DNA of 64,000 nt, taken from positions 1-64,000 of the forward strand of contig NZ_QXJM01000023.1 of assembly GCF_003570905.1 (NCBI RefSeq). The letters run 5' to 3'. Under the pieces are notes generated by a model that made no database searches, was not told the origin of the DNA, and saw nothing but the letters and a program-made list of their open reading frames with translations. Of the stretch, positions 47,309-55,264 are shown one piece after another (within the stretch, counting starts at the first letter, position 1; every line of letters begins with the position of its first letter). This DNA is from Cohnella faecalis (GTDB taxonomy: Bacteria > Bacillota > Bacilli > Paenibacillales > Paenibacillaceae). Position numbers and translations under genes: made by a program.

Positions 47309-47349
47309 ATTGACCGCTTTGAGCTTAGTGTGGACGGAGGAATCGAGTC

Positions 47350-47529
47350 GTGGATCCGATGGAAAAAATGTGGGTTTCATTTCTGGGAATCGGGCTGATG
47401 GTCATTGCGGCCGTTATCATTTCGTTCGCGAGACTGAAGACGAGAGGCTGGGTTAAGCTCGTCTTGTCTTCGATCGCATTCGTCATGCTGCTGTTCGGAT
47501 TTGTGTATGGCATGTTCGCCATCATCTAG
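47350..47529 (+). CDS. DUF2768/YphE-like small membrane protein
   Basis: 59 residues from GTG 47350 with CGGAGG 9 bp upstream (ATG 47359 is also in frame). Two hydrophobic helices, WVSFLGIGLMVIAAVIISFA and LVLSSIAFVMLLFGFVYGMF, joined by a short basic loop RLKTRGWVK. Position between gpsA and the spoIVA region matches B. subtilis yphE. Function unknown. Confidence 0.7.
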   Translation: MDPMEKMWVSFLGIGLMVIAAVIISFARLKTRGWVKLVLSSIAFVMLLFGFVYGMFAII

Positions 47530-47553
47530 GATAGGAGAGGGGGCCGCTGCCTC

Positions 47554-47847
47554 TTGATTACGCTTACGGGTCGAACTCGCACTAAATCGTTGGAGCCGAT
47601 GATAGGGCAAAGCTTGCTCGCTCATGCTTTGAAGGCCGAGGTCGATTTCGGCTTCAATTGCTCGCGAGGCACGTGCGCCCGTTGCCGGTGCCGGGTGGAA
47701 GAAGGAATGGAGCTGCTCGCGGAACCGAACGATGCCGAATGGGACAGACTGGGACCGGAGGAGCTGGAAGAGGGCTACCGGCTTGGCTGTCAGGCGATTG
47801 TCGCAAAGGAAGGCATATTGAAAGCGGTAAACCGGACTTATTTTTAA
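47554..47847 (+). CDS. 2Fe-2S ferredoxin-like protein (first of two)
   Basis: 97 residues with a plant-type [2Fe-2S] pattern: Cys36, Cys41 and Cys44 in NCSRGTCARC (Cys46 follows) and a distal Cys79 in YRLGCQAI. Beta-grasp layout (SLLAHALKAEVDFGF). TTG start with GAGAGGGGG upstream. It opens a three-gene mini-cluster with a nucleotidyltransferase-like protein and a second ferredoxin; an electron-transfer partner is not encoded nearby. Confidence 0.85.
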   Translation: MITLTGRTRTKSLEPMIGQSLLAHALKAEVDFGFNCSRGTCARCRCRVEEGMELLAEPNDAEWDRLGPEELEEGYRLGCQAIVAKEGILKAVNRTYF

Positions 47848-47877
47848 CGAAGAAGCAATGGATGGGAAGTGACGCTC

Positions 47878-48468
47878 ATGAAGGGCGGTTACTCTGGCGC
47901 GGCGCTTGCGGCGCTTGCGGATCGGCTTGAGAGCTGCGGGGCGCATTGGGTTGTCGGAGGAAGCACGGGACTTTCGATTCGGGGAGCGGAATTGGACCGG
48001 GCCCCTCGGGATCTCGATATTTATACGGATGAAAATCAAATCCCTATTATGCATGCGAAGCTTATGGAGCTTGCGATGGATATGCCGACTTTGAGCGAGA
48101 CGGAGCTGTATCGGTCCGTCCTTGCGCACTACAACGCCGAAGGCACGGTTGTGGAGCTGGTTGGCGGCTTTCGGGTAACCGCGCTGTCGTCTTCTTATCG
48201 TACCGACGTGTCGGCGATCCTCTATCCCCAAGGCGACTCTGTCCAGATCGACGGCCGCGAAGTAAGACTCGTACCGCTGGGACACGAGCTCTTGTTCAAT
48301 CTGCTCAGGGAACGGGAAGACCGGGCGGAAGCCGCGGGCAGCTTGATGCGCCTGGAACCGGAAAAGCATTTTCCTGTACTTGAGAAGCTGCTCGCGGCGA
48401 ATTCGATTTCGCCCGAAGTGGCTGCGAAAGCTCGTCGATACGCCGGCGGTCGGGAGGACGGCCGGTGA
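47878..48468 (+). CDS. Nucleotidyltransferase-superfamily-like protein
   Basis: 196 residues from ATG 47878 (GGAAG 8 bp upstream; GTG 47869 also in frame). It has the GGS...DxD arrangement of minimal nucleotidyltransferases: WVVGGSTGLSIRG (27-36) and RDLDIYTDENQIP with Asp45 and Asp47, then a later VELVGGFRVTAL. Substrate unknown; proteins of this kind modify nucleic acids, antibiotics or proteins, or are antitoxin partners. It is 4-bp-overlapped with the second ferredoxin gene, so it belongs to the same transcript. Confidence 0.65.
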   Translation: MKGGYSGAALAALADRLESCGAHWVVGGSTGLSIRGAELDRAPRDLDIYTDENQIPIMHAKLMELAMDMPTLSETELYRSVLAHYNAEGTVVELVGGFRVTALSSSYRTDVSAILYPQGDSVQIDGREVRLVPLGHELLFNLLREREDRAEAAGSLMRLEPEKHFPVLEKLLAANSISPEVAAKARRYAGGREDGR

Positions 48469-48818
48469 GCGCGCTCGTGACGGTCACATTTTTGCCTGAC
48501 GGCCGTTCGATTCAGGTGCGGCCGGGTACGACTCTGCTGGACGCTTCGAGACGAGCTCGCGTTTCGATTCGAACGAGATGCGGCGGTGTTGCCGGCTGTC
48601 TGATGTGCAAAGTGACGGTTGCCGCCGAATACGAGTCGTCGTTGAACGCGCCCCCGGCTCCGGAAGCTCGGAAGCTCGATACGCTGCTGGACGAAGGCGT
48701 TCGGTTGTCCTGTCAAGCGCGTGTGAAGGCGAATGTCGTCGTAACCGTGCCGGAAGACCCTCTTAAAGCCGCTATTCGTAAAAAATTGGCGGAGCAGCAA
48801 GCGGAGGAGGAATGGTAG
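48465..48818 (+). CDS. 2Fe-2S ferredoxin-like protein (second of two)
   Basis: 117 residues, GTG start overlapping the previous stop. Cys39, Cys45 and Cys48 in TRCGGVAGCLMC and Cys83 in RLSCQAR fit a [2Fe-2S] site, with CX5CX2C instead of the CX4CX2C of its neighbour. The C-terminal tail (AIRKKLAEQQAEEEW) is charged. The two ferredoxins are clearly diverged rather than recent copies. Confidence 0.82.
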   Translation: MSALVTVTFLPDGRSIQVRPGTTLLDASRRARVSIRTRCGGVAGCLMCKVTVAAEYESSLNAPPAPEARKLDTLLDEGVRLSCQARVKANVVVTVPEDPLKAAIRKKLAEQQAEEEW

Positions 48819-48846
48819 ATTGATCGCAATTACGGGAGGAAAGACG

Positions 48847-49572
48847 ATGTCGATTTTTACTCGATTCGGCAGCGCGGCGCTGATAGCTTTTCTGATGCTG
48901 ATCTTATCGGGCTGCTTGTACCCGGATGAGCAGCGCGCAGGAGCGAACGCTTCCGCCCGCGAAGCGGTATTGACCGTGCAAGACGCTGTCGACCGTTACA
49001 AGGCGAGCACCGAAGTGCTTCCGATTGTGAACGCAGACGCCGATGTTCCGATTTACGAGAAATTCAAGCTTGATTTTGGCAAATTGCAACGAACGGGTTA
49101 TCTCGCGAGCATTCCCGGCATCGCTTTTGAGAACGGCGGTACGGTTGTATTTATCGTCATTGACGAAGAGACGAAGCCGCAGGTCAAGCTCATGGACGTC
49201 GTCGTCTTCCAGGCGGTCGACGGCGTGCAAAGCCGCGTGAACGAATATCGGAAAAAGCACCAAGGCGATAATCCGGCCGGAGAGGAAGCCTATCCCGGGT
49301 TCCGTACGATCGACTTCGGAAAGCTTGGCGGCAGCGAGCCCAAAATTCGCAGCATGTATTCGGGACAAACCCTTAGCCTGCTCGTGAACGACAAAGGAAT
49401 CGTGTACGTCGATTACGGAATCGACATCTCGGCGGCATTGAAAAAGACGGACGCCGCTCCGGGGGCGGAGGAGGACTTGCGCCGCCGGCTAGTCGACGCA
49501 TCGTACTACGTGCCGGTCAAGTCGCCTGTGTACCGATGGGTAGGGGAAGCCCCGCAGGCGGTCGAATCCTGA
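48847..49572 (+). CDS. YphF-like lipoprotein
   Basis: 241 residues from ATG 48847 (GGGAGG upstream; a TTG at 48820 is in frame but the signal peptide then starts late). Lipobox LSGC with Cys23. The outer part has LTVQDAVDRYKASTEVLPIV, RTGYLASIPGIAFENGGTVV and IRSMYSGQTLSLLVNDKGIV; no catalytic motif. B. subtilis yphF lies in the same place before spoIVA. Function unknown. Confidence 0.75.
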   Translation: MSIFTRFGSAALIAFLMLILSGCLYPDEQRAGANASAREAVLTVQDAVDRYKASTEVLPIVNADADVPIYEKFKLDFGKLQRTGYLASIPGIAFENGGTVVFIVIDEETKPQVKLMDVVVFQAVDGVQSRVNEYRKKHQGDNPAGEEAYPGFRTIDFGKLGGSEPKIRSMYSGQTLSLLVNDKGIVYVDYGIDISAALKKTDAAPGAEEDLRRRLVDASYYVPVKSPVYRWVGEAPQAVES

Positions 49573-49600
49573 GCGAAATAATCCATTCGATGAGATTCAA

Positions 49601-49634
49601 GGAGATTGTCCCTTAGGGGACGGTCTCCTTTTTT
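49601..49634 (+). terminator. Terminator after the YphF-like gene
   Basis: GGAGATTGTCCC (49601-49612), loop TTAG, GGGACGGTCTCC (49617-49628), then TTTTTT. Confidence 0.9.
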
Positions 49635-49668
49635 ATTGTGTGAATACGCAAAGAAGGGCAAGCCGTAG

Positions 49669-49697
49669 TTGACAAAACAAGTTGTCAGGAATATAGT
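49669..49697 (+). promoter_or_regulatory. Promoter and overlapping palindromic operator of the MarR-MFS unit
   Basis: TTGACA (49669-49674), 17-bp spacer, TATAGT (49692-49697). The inverted repeat TGACAA / TTGTCA (49670-49687, 6-bp spacer) covers the -35 box, and another TGACAA lies downstream of the -10 (49703-49708). The arrangement suggests autorepression by the MarR protein. Confidence 0.65.
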
Positions 49698-49735
49698 TGT
49701 TATGACAATCAAATGAAAAGGGGCGTAATAGAGCG

Positions 49736-50176
49736 ATGAATCGATCCGGTTTGGACGACTCGATCGGATTTCGGCTAGGAATTACGTATCGGAAGCTCTC
49801 GCATCTGTTCAATCAGCGTCTCAAGTCATATGAACTGACTCCGGAGCAATGGGCGGTGCTGGTACGCGCTGCGGAAACGGACGGCTCGATGCAGAAGGAT
49901 ATCGCCGAACGGGCAGGCAAAGACCGGCCGACGACGACACGAATTATTGACGCTTTAGAAGCGAAGGGCTTTATCGTCAAGCGTGCGGGCGATCATGACA
50001 GGCGATCTTTTCTGGTCTTCGCGACCGAGAAGGGGAAACGAACGGTCAAGGAGGTCGAGCCGCTCGAGAGCAGGACGATGGACGAAGCGATGGAAGGAAT
50101 TTCTCCATCGGACCGGACGCTGCTCTTCGAGCTGCTCGAACAGATTAACGTCAATGCGGACAAGCTTTCGCAATAA
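49736..50176 (+). CDS. MarR family transcriptional regulator
   Basis: 146 residues with the MarR winged helix: FRLGITYRKLSHLFNQRLKS, LTPEQWAVLVRAAETDGSMQ, RPTTTRIIDALEAKGFIVKR and the wing GDHDRRSFLVFATEKGK. It is followed 21 bp later by an MFS drug-type exporter, a common repressor-efflux pair responding to toxic small molecules. Inverted repeats across its own promoter support autorepression. Confidence 0.9.
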   Translation: MNRSGLDDSIGFRLGITYRKLSHLFNQRLKSYELTPEQWAVLVRAAETDGSMQKDIAERAGKDRPTTTRIIDALEAKGFIVKRAGDHDRRSFLVFATEKGKRTVKEVEPLESRTMDEAMEGISPSDRTLLFELLEQINVNADKLSQ

Positions 50177-50197
50177 GGCTGGAGGACTGACTACATC

Positions 50198-51387
50198 ATG
50201 ATTGAACAGAAGAATCAAGCGCTTTGGACCCGGTCGTTTGTCATACTGACGCTGGGTAACTTTTTGTTGTTTTTGGGATTGCAATTGCTCATCGCACCGT
50301 TTCCTACTTACGTGAAGGAGCATTTCGGTTCGGGCGAGATGGTCGTCAGTCTGGTGACCAGCTTGTTCGCCGCTTCGGCTATCGTCGCCCGGTTCGTTAC
50401 GGCGGCGTTGATGCGACGCTTTTCGAGGAACGCAATCCTGATTGCGGGAATCGCAATTGCGGCCGTATCGACAGGTCTATACTCGTTCGCGGAATCGATA
50501 CCTAGGCTCCTGCTGCTAAGGGCCGGGTTCGGCTTCGGCTTTGGGATGTCGAGCACTGTGCTGCCGACGATGGTGACGCAGATCATACCGGGAAAAAGAA
50601 TCGGAGAAGGAATCGGCTACTTTGGCTTATCGACCAGCCTTGCGATGTCGCTAGGTCCGATGATCGGGATTCAAGTGCTCGAGGTTAACGGATTCGCCTC
50701 TCTCACTGCGCTGGGCGCGGGCGCCATCGCGTTCATTTTGCCGCTTATGTTCGGAAGCCGCAGCATTCCCGTCCAGCCTATCGCTGCAAGCAAAGAACGT
50801 TCTTCCGCTACGAAAGGGCCGTTCCTAAGCAAAGTGTGGCTGCCCGCTCTTCTGAATACGCTATTGGCCGTTACTTATGGGGGTTGCTCGGATTTCTTGC
50901 TTTGTACGGGGAGGAAATTCACGTTGATCACGTTGGGTTATTTTTCTTGTTCAACGTAGCTTCGGTACTGATCGTACGGCCCCTCTCGGGACGATTGTTC
51001 GACCGGAAGGGACCTGCGGCGGTGCTGCTGCCCGCAGCCTTGTTTTCCGTGGCGGGCTTGCTCATTCTCTCCTACGCTCACTCGCTCGGCATGCTCATTT
51101 TGTCGGCGCTTCTGTACGGCGCGGGCTTCGGGGCGATCCAGCCGACGACGCAAGCATGGATGATCAGAGCCGCCGGACCGGAAAAACATAGCGCATCGAA
51201 CAGCTTATATTACAATACGACGGATATCGGCGTTGCCTTCGGATCGATGCTGCTCGCCGAGGTGGCGTCAGCCGTCGATTATGCGTTCATGTATCGGTTC
51301 GCCTCCGGGATCATGGTGCTATTCGTTGTCCTTCAATTCGTCGATTTGGCGAAGGGGCGGAGTAAGCGAAACGCCGCGGCGGCTTAA
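50198..51387 (+). CDS. MFS transporter (drug-efflux type), one frame break
   Basis: Twelve-helix major facilitator. First half: FVILTLGNFLLFLGLQLLIA, FAASAIVARFVTAALMRRFS (motif A-like), AGFGFGFGMSSTVLPTMVTQ. Second half: VGLFFLFNVASVLIVRPLSG, RLFDRKGPAAVLLPAALFSV, GAGFGAIQPTTQAWMIRAAG. The frame breaks in GGGGG near 50880: one G more gives TYGGLLGFLALYG, so the gene is probably intact (about 396 residues). Substrate unknown. Confidence 0.88.
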
Positions 51388-51425
51388 CGGCGGTCTTGTT
51401 TTAGACAGGCTAGCTAAGGATGAAC

Positions 51426-51465
51426 AACGGCTTTGTCGTCTTTCGGAGACGGCGAAGCCGTTTTT
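51426..51465 (+). terminator. Terminator after the MFS gene
   Basis: AACGGCTTTGTCGTC (51426-51440) pairs with GACGGCGAAGCCGTT (51448-51462), then TTT; the GAAGCCGTTTTT end recurs at about 51563-51575. Confidence 0.8.
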
Positions 51466-51473
51466 ACTTGGAA

Positions 51474-51518
51474 TATCAGATAAGTATAAGTTTTCGATCT
51501 TCTTATATTTATCTGATA
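51474..51518. repeat. 17-bp inverted repeat between the MFS gene and spoIVA
   Basis: TATCAGATAAGTATAAG (51474-51490) and its near-perfect complement (51502-51518, one mismatch) around an 11-bp loop. AT-rich, without a T-run. It sits between two copies of the motif GAAGCCGTTTTT(A/G)CTTG. No gene is visible in 51388-51778. Confidence 0.7.
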
Positions 51519-51667
51519 CCGACGCAAAGCTACTTCGACGTTCAAGGAACGCCGAAGCCGTTTTTGCTTGTTCAATCATGTTTTGCGCAGCGGCTTCATA
51601 TGATCATGGAGGATATAGGCAGGAAGCCGATTTTGTTCGCCTTCAGGTTAAACATTTTGGCTGCGGC

Positions 51668-51696
51668 GTCATAAACCGGACAAACGCACATACAAT
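51668..51696 (+). promoter_or_regulatory. Sigma-E promoter of spoIVA
   Basis: TCATAAA within 51668-51675, 13-bp spacer, CATACAAT (51689-51696), the consensus -10 of the mother-cell sigma-E. spoIVA is sigma-E dependent in B. subtilis. Confidence 0.7.
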
Positions 51697-51778
51697 GTTA
51701 CCAGTCCAAGTTCGTGTACGAGTTCCGTCGCGCTGGCGGGTCACGAAGGTTTCGCGATTACGATGGGAGGGAATCTCA

Positions 51779-53257
51779 GTGGAAAAAGTAGACATTTTCA
51801 AAGATATTGCCGAGCGCACGGGAGGCGATATCTACCTTGGGGTCGTCGGCGCCGTCCGCACGGGCAAATCGACCTTTATCAAGCGGTTCATGGAAACGGT
51901 CGTGCTGCCCAATATCGCGCACGAAGCTGATCGGATCCGGGCGATCGACGAGCTGCCGCAAAGCGCAGCCGGTCGTACGATCATGACGACGGAACCGAAA
52001 TTCGTACCGAATAACGCGGTTCAGCTAAAAGTGGCCGAAGGCCTCGAAGTCAATGTGAGGCTCGTCGACTGCGTCGGATATACGGTTGAAGGGGCCAAAG
52101 GGTTCGAAGACGAAGGCGGCCCGCGCATGATTACGACGCCTTGGTTCGAAGAACCGATTCCGTTCCAGGAAGCTGCCGAGATCGGCACGCGCAAAGTTAT
52201 TCAGGAGCATTCGACGCTCGGCGTTGTCGTGACAACAGACGGTTCTATCGCGGAAATCCCGCGCAGCGCATACATCGAAGCGGAAGAAAGAGTCATTAAC
52301 GAGCTGAAGGAAGTAGGCAAGCCGTTCGTCCTCATCGTCAACTCGGCGCGTCCGAAGAGCGAGGAAGCCCAGACACTTCGCAGCGAGTTGGCGGCCAAAT
52401 ACGATATTCCCGTCCTCACGCTTTCCGCTGCGACGATGGGCGAGGAAGAAGTGACGGGCGTTCTGCGAGAGGTGCTCTACGAGTTCCCCGTACACGAAGT
52501 AAACGTCAATCTTCCGAGCTGGGTTATGGTATTGAACGAAAATCACTGGCTGCGCTCCGCTTACGAAAATTCCGTTCGCGAGACGGTCAAGGATATTCGC
52601 CGTCTCCGCGACGTCGATCGGATCGTAGCCCAATTCACGGAATACGACTTCGTAGCCCGTGCGGGGCTAAGCGGAATGAATATGGGGCAAGGCGTCGCAG
52701 AGATCGATCTGTTCGCGCCGGATGAGCTGTACGACAAAATATTGACCGAGGTCGTAGGCACCGAAATTCGCGGCAAAGACCATTTGTTACAGCTGATGCA
52801 GGATTTTGCCCATGCGAAGAGGGAGTATGACCGGTTCGCGGAAGCGCTCGAGATGGTCAAAACGACGGGCTACGGAATCGCGGCTCCGACGCTCGCCGAG
52901 ATGGTGCTCGACGAGCCGGAGCTTATCCGCCAAGGCTCCCGCTTCGGCGTTCGCCTGAAAGCGACCGCTCCATCGATTCATATGATCCGCGTCGATGTCG
53001 AATCCGAATTCGCTCCGATCATCGGAACGGAGAAGCAGAGCGAAGAGCTCGTCCGTTATCTGATGCAGGATTTCGAGAAAAATCCGATCAAAATTTGGGA
53101 TTCCGACATTTTCGGCCGTTCGCTCCATTCGATCGTCCGGGAAGGAATCCAGGGCAAAATCGCGATGATGCCGGACAATGCGCGCTATAAGCTGCAAGAA
53201 ACGCTCGGCCGCATTATTAACGAAGGCTCTGGCGGCTTGATAGCTATTATTCTTTAG
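51779..53257 (+). CDS. spoIVA: Stage IV sporulation protein A (spore coat base ATPase)
   Basis: Polymerises by ATP hydrolysis on the forespore surface and is the platform for the spore coat. 492 residues, the usual length. N-terminal TRAFAC-type domain with Walker A GAVRTGKS (24-31), TTEPKFVPNNAVQ and DCVGYTVEGAKGFED; then the conserved middle and C terminus ending EGSGGLIAIIL. GTG 51779 has GGGAGG 8 bp upstream; the open frame extends far upstream but only as chance reading. Its own sigma-E promoter precedes it. Confidence 0.97.
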   Translation: MEKVDIFKDIAERTGGDIYLGVVGAVRTGKSTFIKRFMETVVLPNIAHEADRIRAIDELPQSAAGRTIMTTEPKFVPNNAVQLKVAEGLEVNVRLVDCVGYTVEGAKGFEDEGGPRMITTPWFEEPIPFQEAAEIGTRKVIQEHSTLGVVVTTDGSIAEIPRSAYIEAEERVINELKEVGKPFVLIVNSARPKSEEAQTLRSELAAKYDIPVLTLSAATMGEEEVTGVLREVLYEFPVHEVNVNLPSWVMVLNENHWLRSAYENSVRETVKDIRRLRDVDRIVAQFTEYDFVARAGLSGMNMGQGVAEIDLFAPDELYDKILTEVVGTEIRGKDHLLQLMQDFAHAKREYDRFAEALEMVKTTGYGIAAPTLAEMVLDEPELIRQGSRFGVRLKATAPSIHMIRVDVESEFAPIIGTEKQSEELVRYLMQDFEKNPIKIWDSDIFGRSLHSIVREGIQGKIAMMPDNARYKLQETLGRIINEGSGGLIAIIL

Positions 53258-53271
53258 ACTAATTGGAAAAG

Positions 53272-53313
53272 AACCGATGCGGCCGCCGGGACGGTAACCG
53301 CATCGGTTTTTTT
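53272..53313 (+). terminator. Terminator after spoIVA
   Basis: AACCGATGCGG (53272-53282) and CCGCATCGGTT (53298-53308), then TTTTTTT. Confidence 0.92.
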
Positions 53314-53394
53314 GTCATTTTCGATCACCATAACTCCGCCGGCTGTCCGATCCGAGCGGCGTTCCTTGTCCGGGTGCCAACGCTTGTGCGATTT

Positions 53395-53790
53395 TGTGAG
53401 AGCGGGCCGAAATAAGGCGCTCACAGTTACTATGGCGGGGGAATGGAGGGGATCGAGCCGAAATAAGGCACTCACAGTTACTATGGCGGGGGAATGTGTG
53501 GGAGCGGGCCGAAATAAGGTACTCACAGTTACTATGGCGGGGGAATGTGTGGGAGCGGGCCGAAATAAGACACTCACAGTTACTATGGCGGGGGAATGGA
53601 GGGGATCGGGCCGAAATAAGGCACTCACAGTTGCTATGGCGGGGGAATGTGTGGGAGCGGGCCGAAATAAGACACTCACAGTTACTATGGTGGGGAATGG
53701 AGGGGGACGAGCCGAAATAAGGCACTCACAGTTACTATGGCGGGGGGAATGGAGGGGAGCGAGCTGGAATAAGGCACTCACAGTTACATG
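53395..53790. repeat. Tandem array: 8 copies of a 51-bp unit
   Basis: The GCCGAAATAAG start of each unit falls at about 53406, 53457, 53508, 53559, 53610, 53661, 53711 and 53763 (steps 51, 51, 51, 51, 51, 50, 52). The unit core is AAGGCACTCACAGTTACTAT, followed by GGCGGGGGAATG and one of two linkers, GTGTGGGAGC or GAGGGGATC, used irregularly. Unrelated in sequence to the 27.7-kb array but equal in period. It lies after the spoIVA terminator and before the promoter at 53944; the remaining gap to 54014 has no gene I can support. Confidence 0.92.
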
Positions 53791-53943
53791 CGCAATTTTG
53801 GTCGAATAAGGGGGATACTGGATAACGTGAGTAGAAATTGTGACGATCGCAGCGATAACCTTGTGTTTTGGGCCGTATTCTCCTACAATTCATATCGTTC
53901 GACATTCATTCGACAAATTTCGCGCAGTATTCTTTTAAACCGA

Positions 53944-53972
53944 TTGACATAGTCGGAATTAGAGATTATCAT
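53944..53972 (+). promoter_or_regulatory. Promoter of the sugar ABC transporter
   Basis: TTGACA (53944-53949), 17-bp spacer, TATCAT (53967-53972). Confidence 0.6.
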
Positions 53973-54014
53973 ATGCATATCTTACTAGAGATAAGTAATG
54001 GGAGGCAGAGAAAG

Positions 54015-55148
54015 ATGAAGACGTGGAGAAGATCAAGCCTGGGCTTGGCACTGGTCATTGCGATCGTACTGGTGCTCTCGGCTTGCGGCAAAAAAGAAAA
54101 CAACGACGGAGCTTCGAGCTCCCCTTCGGCTTCGCCAACGGCATCGCAAGCCGCTTCGCCGGAAGCGAGCGCAGATTCGAAAATCGAAGCGCTCAAAGGC
54201 AAAAAAATCGCAGTCGTCATGCAGTTCAACCAAGGCACGTTGTCCGCTCAATATTTGGAGGGCGTCAAGTCGCAAGTCGAAAAATTCGGCGGCAAATTGA
54301 CTGTACTCGCATCGGAGAACGACCTGAACAAAATGGTAACCAACCTCGATAACGCCATTAACCAAAAATTCGACGGTATTTTGCTCGACCACGGCAACGC
54401 AGATGCGTTGACGGCAGGCGTCAACAAAGCGTTGGCGGCAGGCATCCCGGTCGTCGCGTTCGATTCCGGACTGTCTATCGAAGGCGTAACGAGCATCGCC
54501 CAGAACGATCAGCTGCTTGCCGACAAATCCCTTGAAGCGCTTGCGAAAGACGCGGGCGGCAAAGGCAACATTGTCAAAGTATGGGTAGCCGGATTCCCTC
54601 CGATGGAAAGCCGTCAAATCACCTACAAAGCGTTCCAAGCTAAATATCCGGAAATTAAAGAAATTGCCCAGTTCGGCGACGCTAGCAAAGCTCAGCTCGA
54701 TGCGCAAACGCAAATGGAAGCCGTGTTGAAAAAGTACCCGGAAAAAGGCAGCATCACCGCCGTCTGGGCAGCATGGGACGAATTCGCCAAAGGCGTAACG
54801 AACGCTATCAAGCAAGCGGGACGTACGGAAATCAAAGTGTACGGCATCGATTTGAACGACGAGGATCTGGCGCTCATTCAAGATCCTGAGAGCCCTTGGG
54901 TCGCATCGGCCGGCGCTGACTTTACGTCGATCGGACAAGTCCAAGTCCGTTACCTGTACCAAAAGCTGTACGGCGACAAAGCGGAAGCTTCGGTTCAAAT
55001 CGAGCCTGCCTTCGTTAGCCGCGAATTGCTTCCAACCGATAAGAAAGTGACCGTCGCCGATCTCGGCGAGTACGTTCCCGGATGGGGCAAAAGCGAGCAA
55101 GGCGTAACCGATTATTTGACTCAGCTTGAGCAATCTGTAGGCAAGTAA
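54015..55148 (+). CDS. Sugar ABC transporter substrate-binding lipoprotein (RbsB-like)
   Basis: Extracellular solute receptor of the periplasmic-binding type 1/4 fold. 377 residues from ATG 54015 (GGGAGG 9 bp upstream; the frame opens earlier at 53868 without a site). Lipobox LSAC with Cys24, a Ser/Pro/Ala linker, then KKIAVVMQFNQGTLSAQYLE, LDNAINQKFDGILLDHGNAD, ALAAGIPVVAFDSGL and WAAWDEFAKGVTNAIKQAG. Ligand probably a pentose or related sugar, not decidable. First gene of a three-gene operon. Confidence 0.9.
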   Translation: MKTWRRSSLGLALVIAIVLVLSACGKKENNDGASSSPSASPTASQAASPEASADSKIEALKGKKIAVVMQFNQGTLSAQYLEGVKSQVEKFGGKLTVLASENDLNKMVTNLDNAINQKFDGILLDHGNADALTAGVNKALAAGIPVVAFDSGLSIEGVTSIAQNDQLLADKSLEALAKDAGGKGNIVKVWVAGFPPMESRQITYKAFQAKYPEIKEIAQFGDASKAQLDAQTQMEAVLKKYPEKGSITAVWAAWDEFAKGVTNAIKQAGRTEIKVYGIDLNDEDLALIQDPESPWVASAGADFTSIGQVQVRYLYQKLYGDKAEASVQIEPAFVSRELLPTDKKVTVADLGEYVPGWGKSEQGVTDYLTQLEQSVGK

Positions 55149-55164
55149 TAACAGCAAGAAAGGT

Positions 55165-55189
55165 ACGGCGCGGTAGTTAACCGCGCCGT
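55165..55189 (+). promoter_or_regulatory. Intercistronic hairpin after the binding-protein gene
   Basis: Perfect 10-bp stem ACGGCGCGGT / ACCGCGCCGT with loop AGTTA and only a weak T stretch. Such hairpins often protect the binding-protein mRNA or reduce read-through, giving more receptor than ATPase. Confidence 0.6.
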
Positions 55190-55264
55190 TTCCTGCTGTT
55201 CGCGATTCGGAAGAAATGCAATCGAATCGCGGCGGGACCGTTCACAAAGGAAGGAGGCGGGGCA

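Noticed and set aside
51233-51778. N-terminal extension of SpoIVA by ~180 residues
   Set aside because: The extension covers the MFS 3' end, a terminator and the sigma-E promoter; GTG 51779 gives the standard 492-residue protein.
53312-53809. Periodic 17-residue-repeat proteins across the second tandem array
   Set aside because: Same reason: period of 51, open on both strands, no start signal, and a 50/52-bp step breaks the frame.
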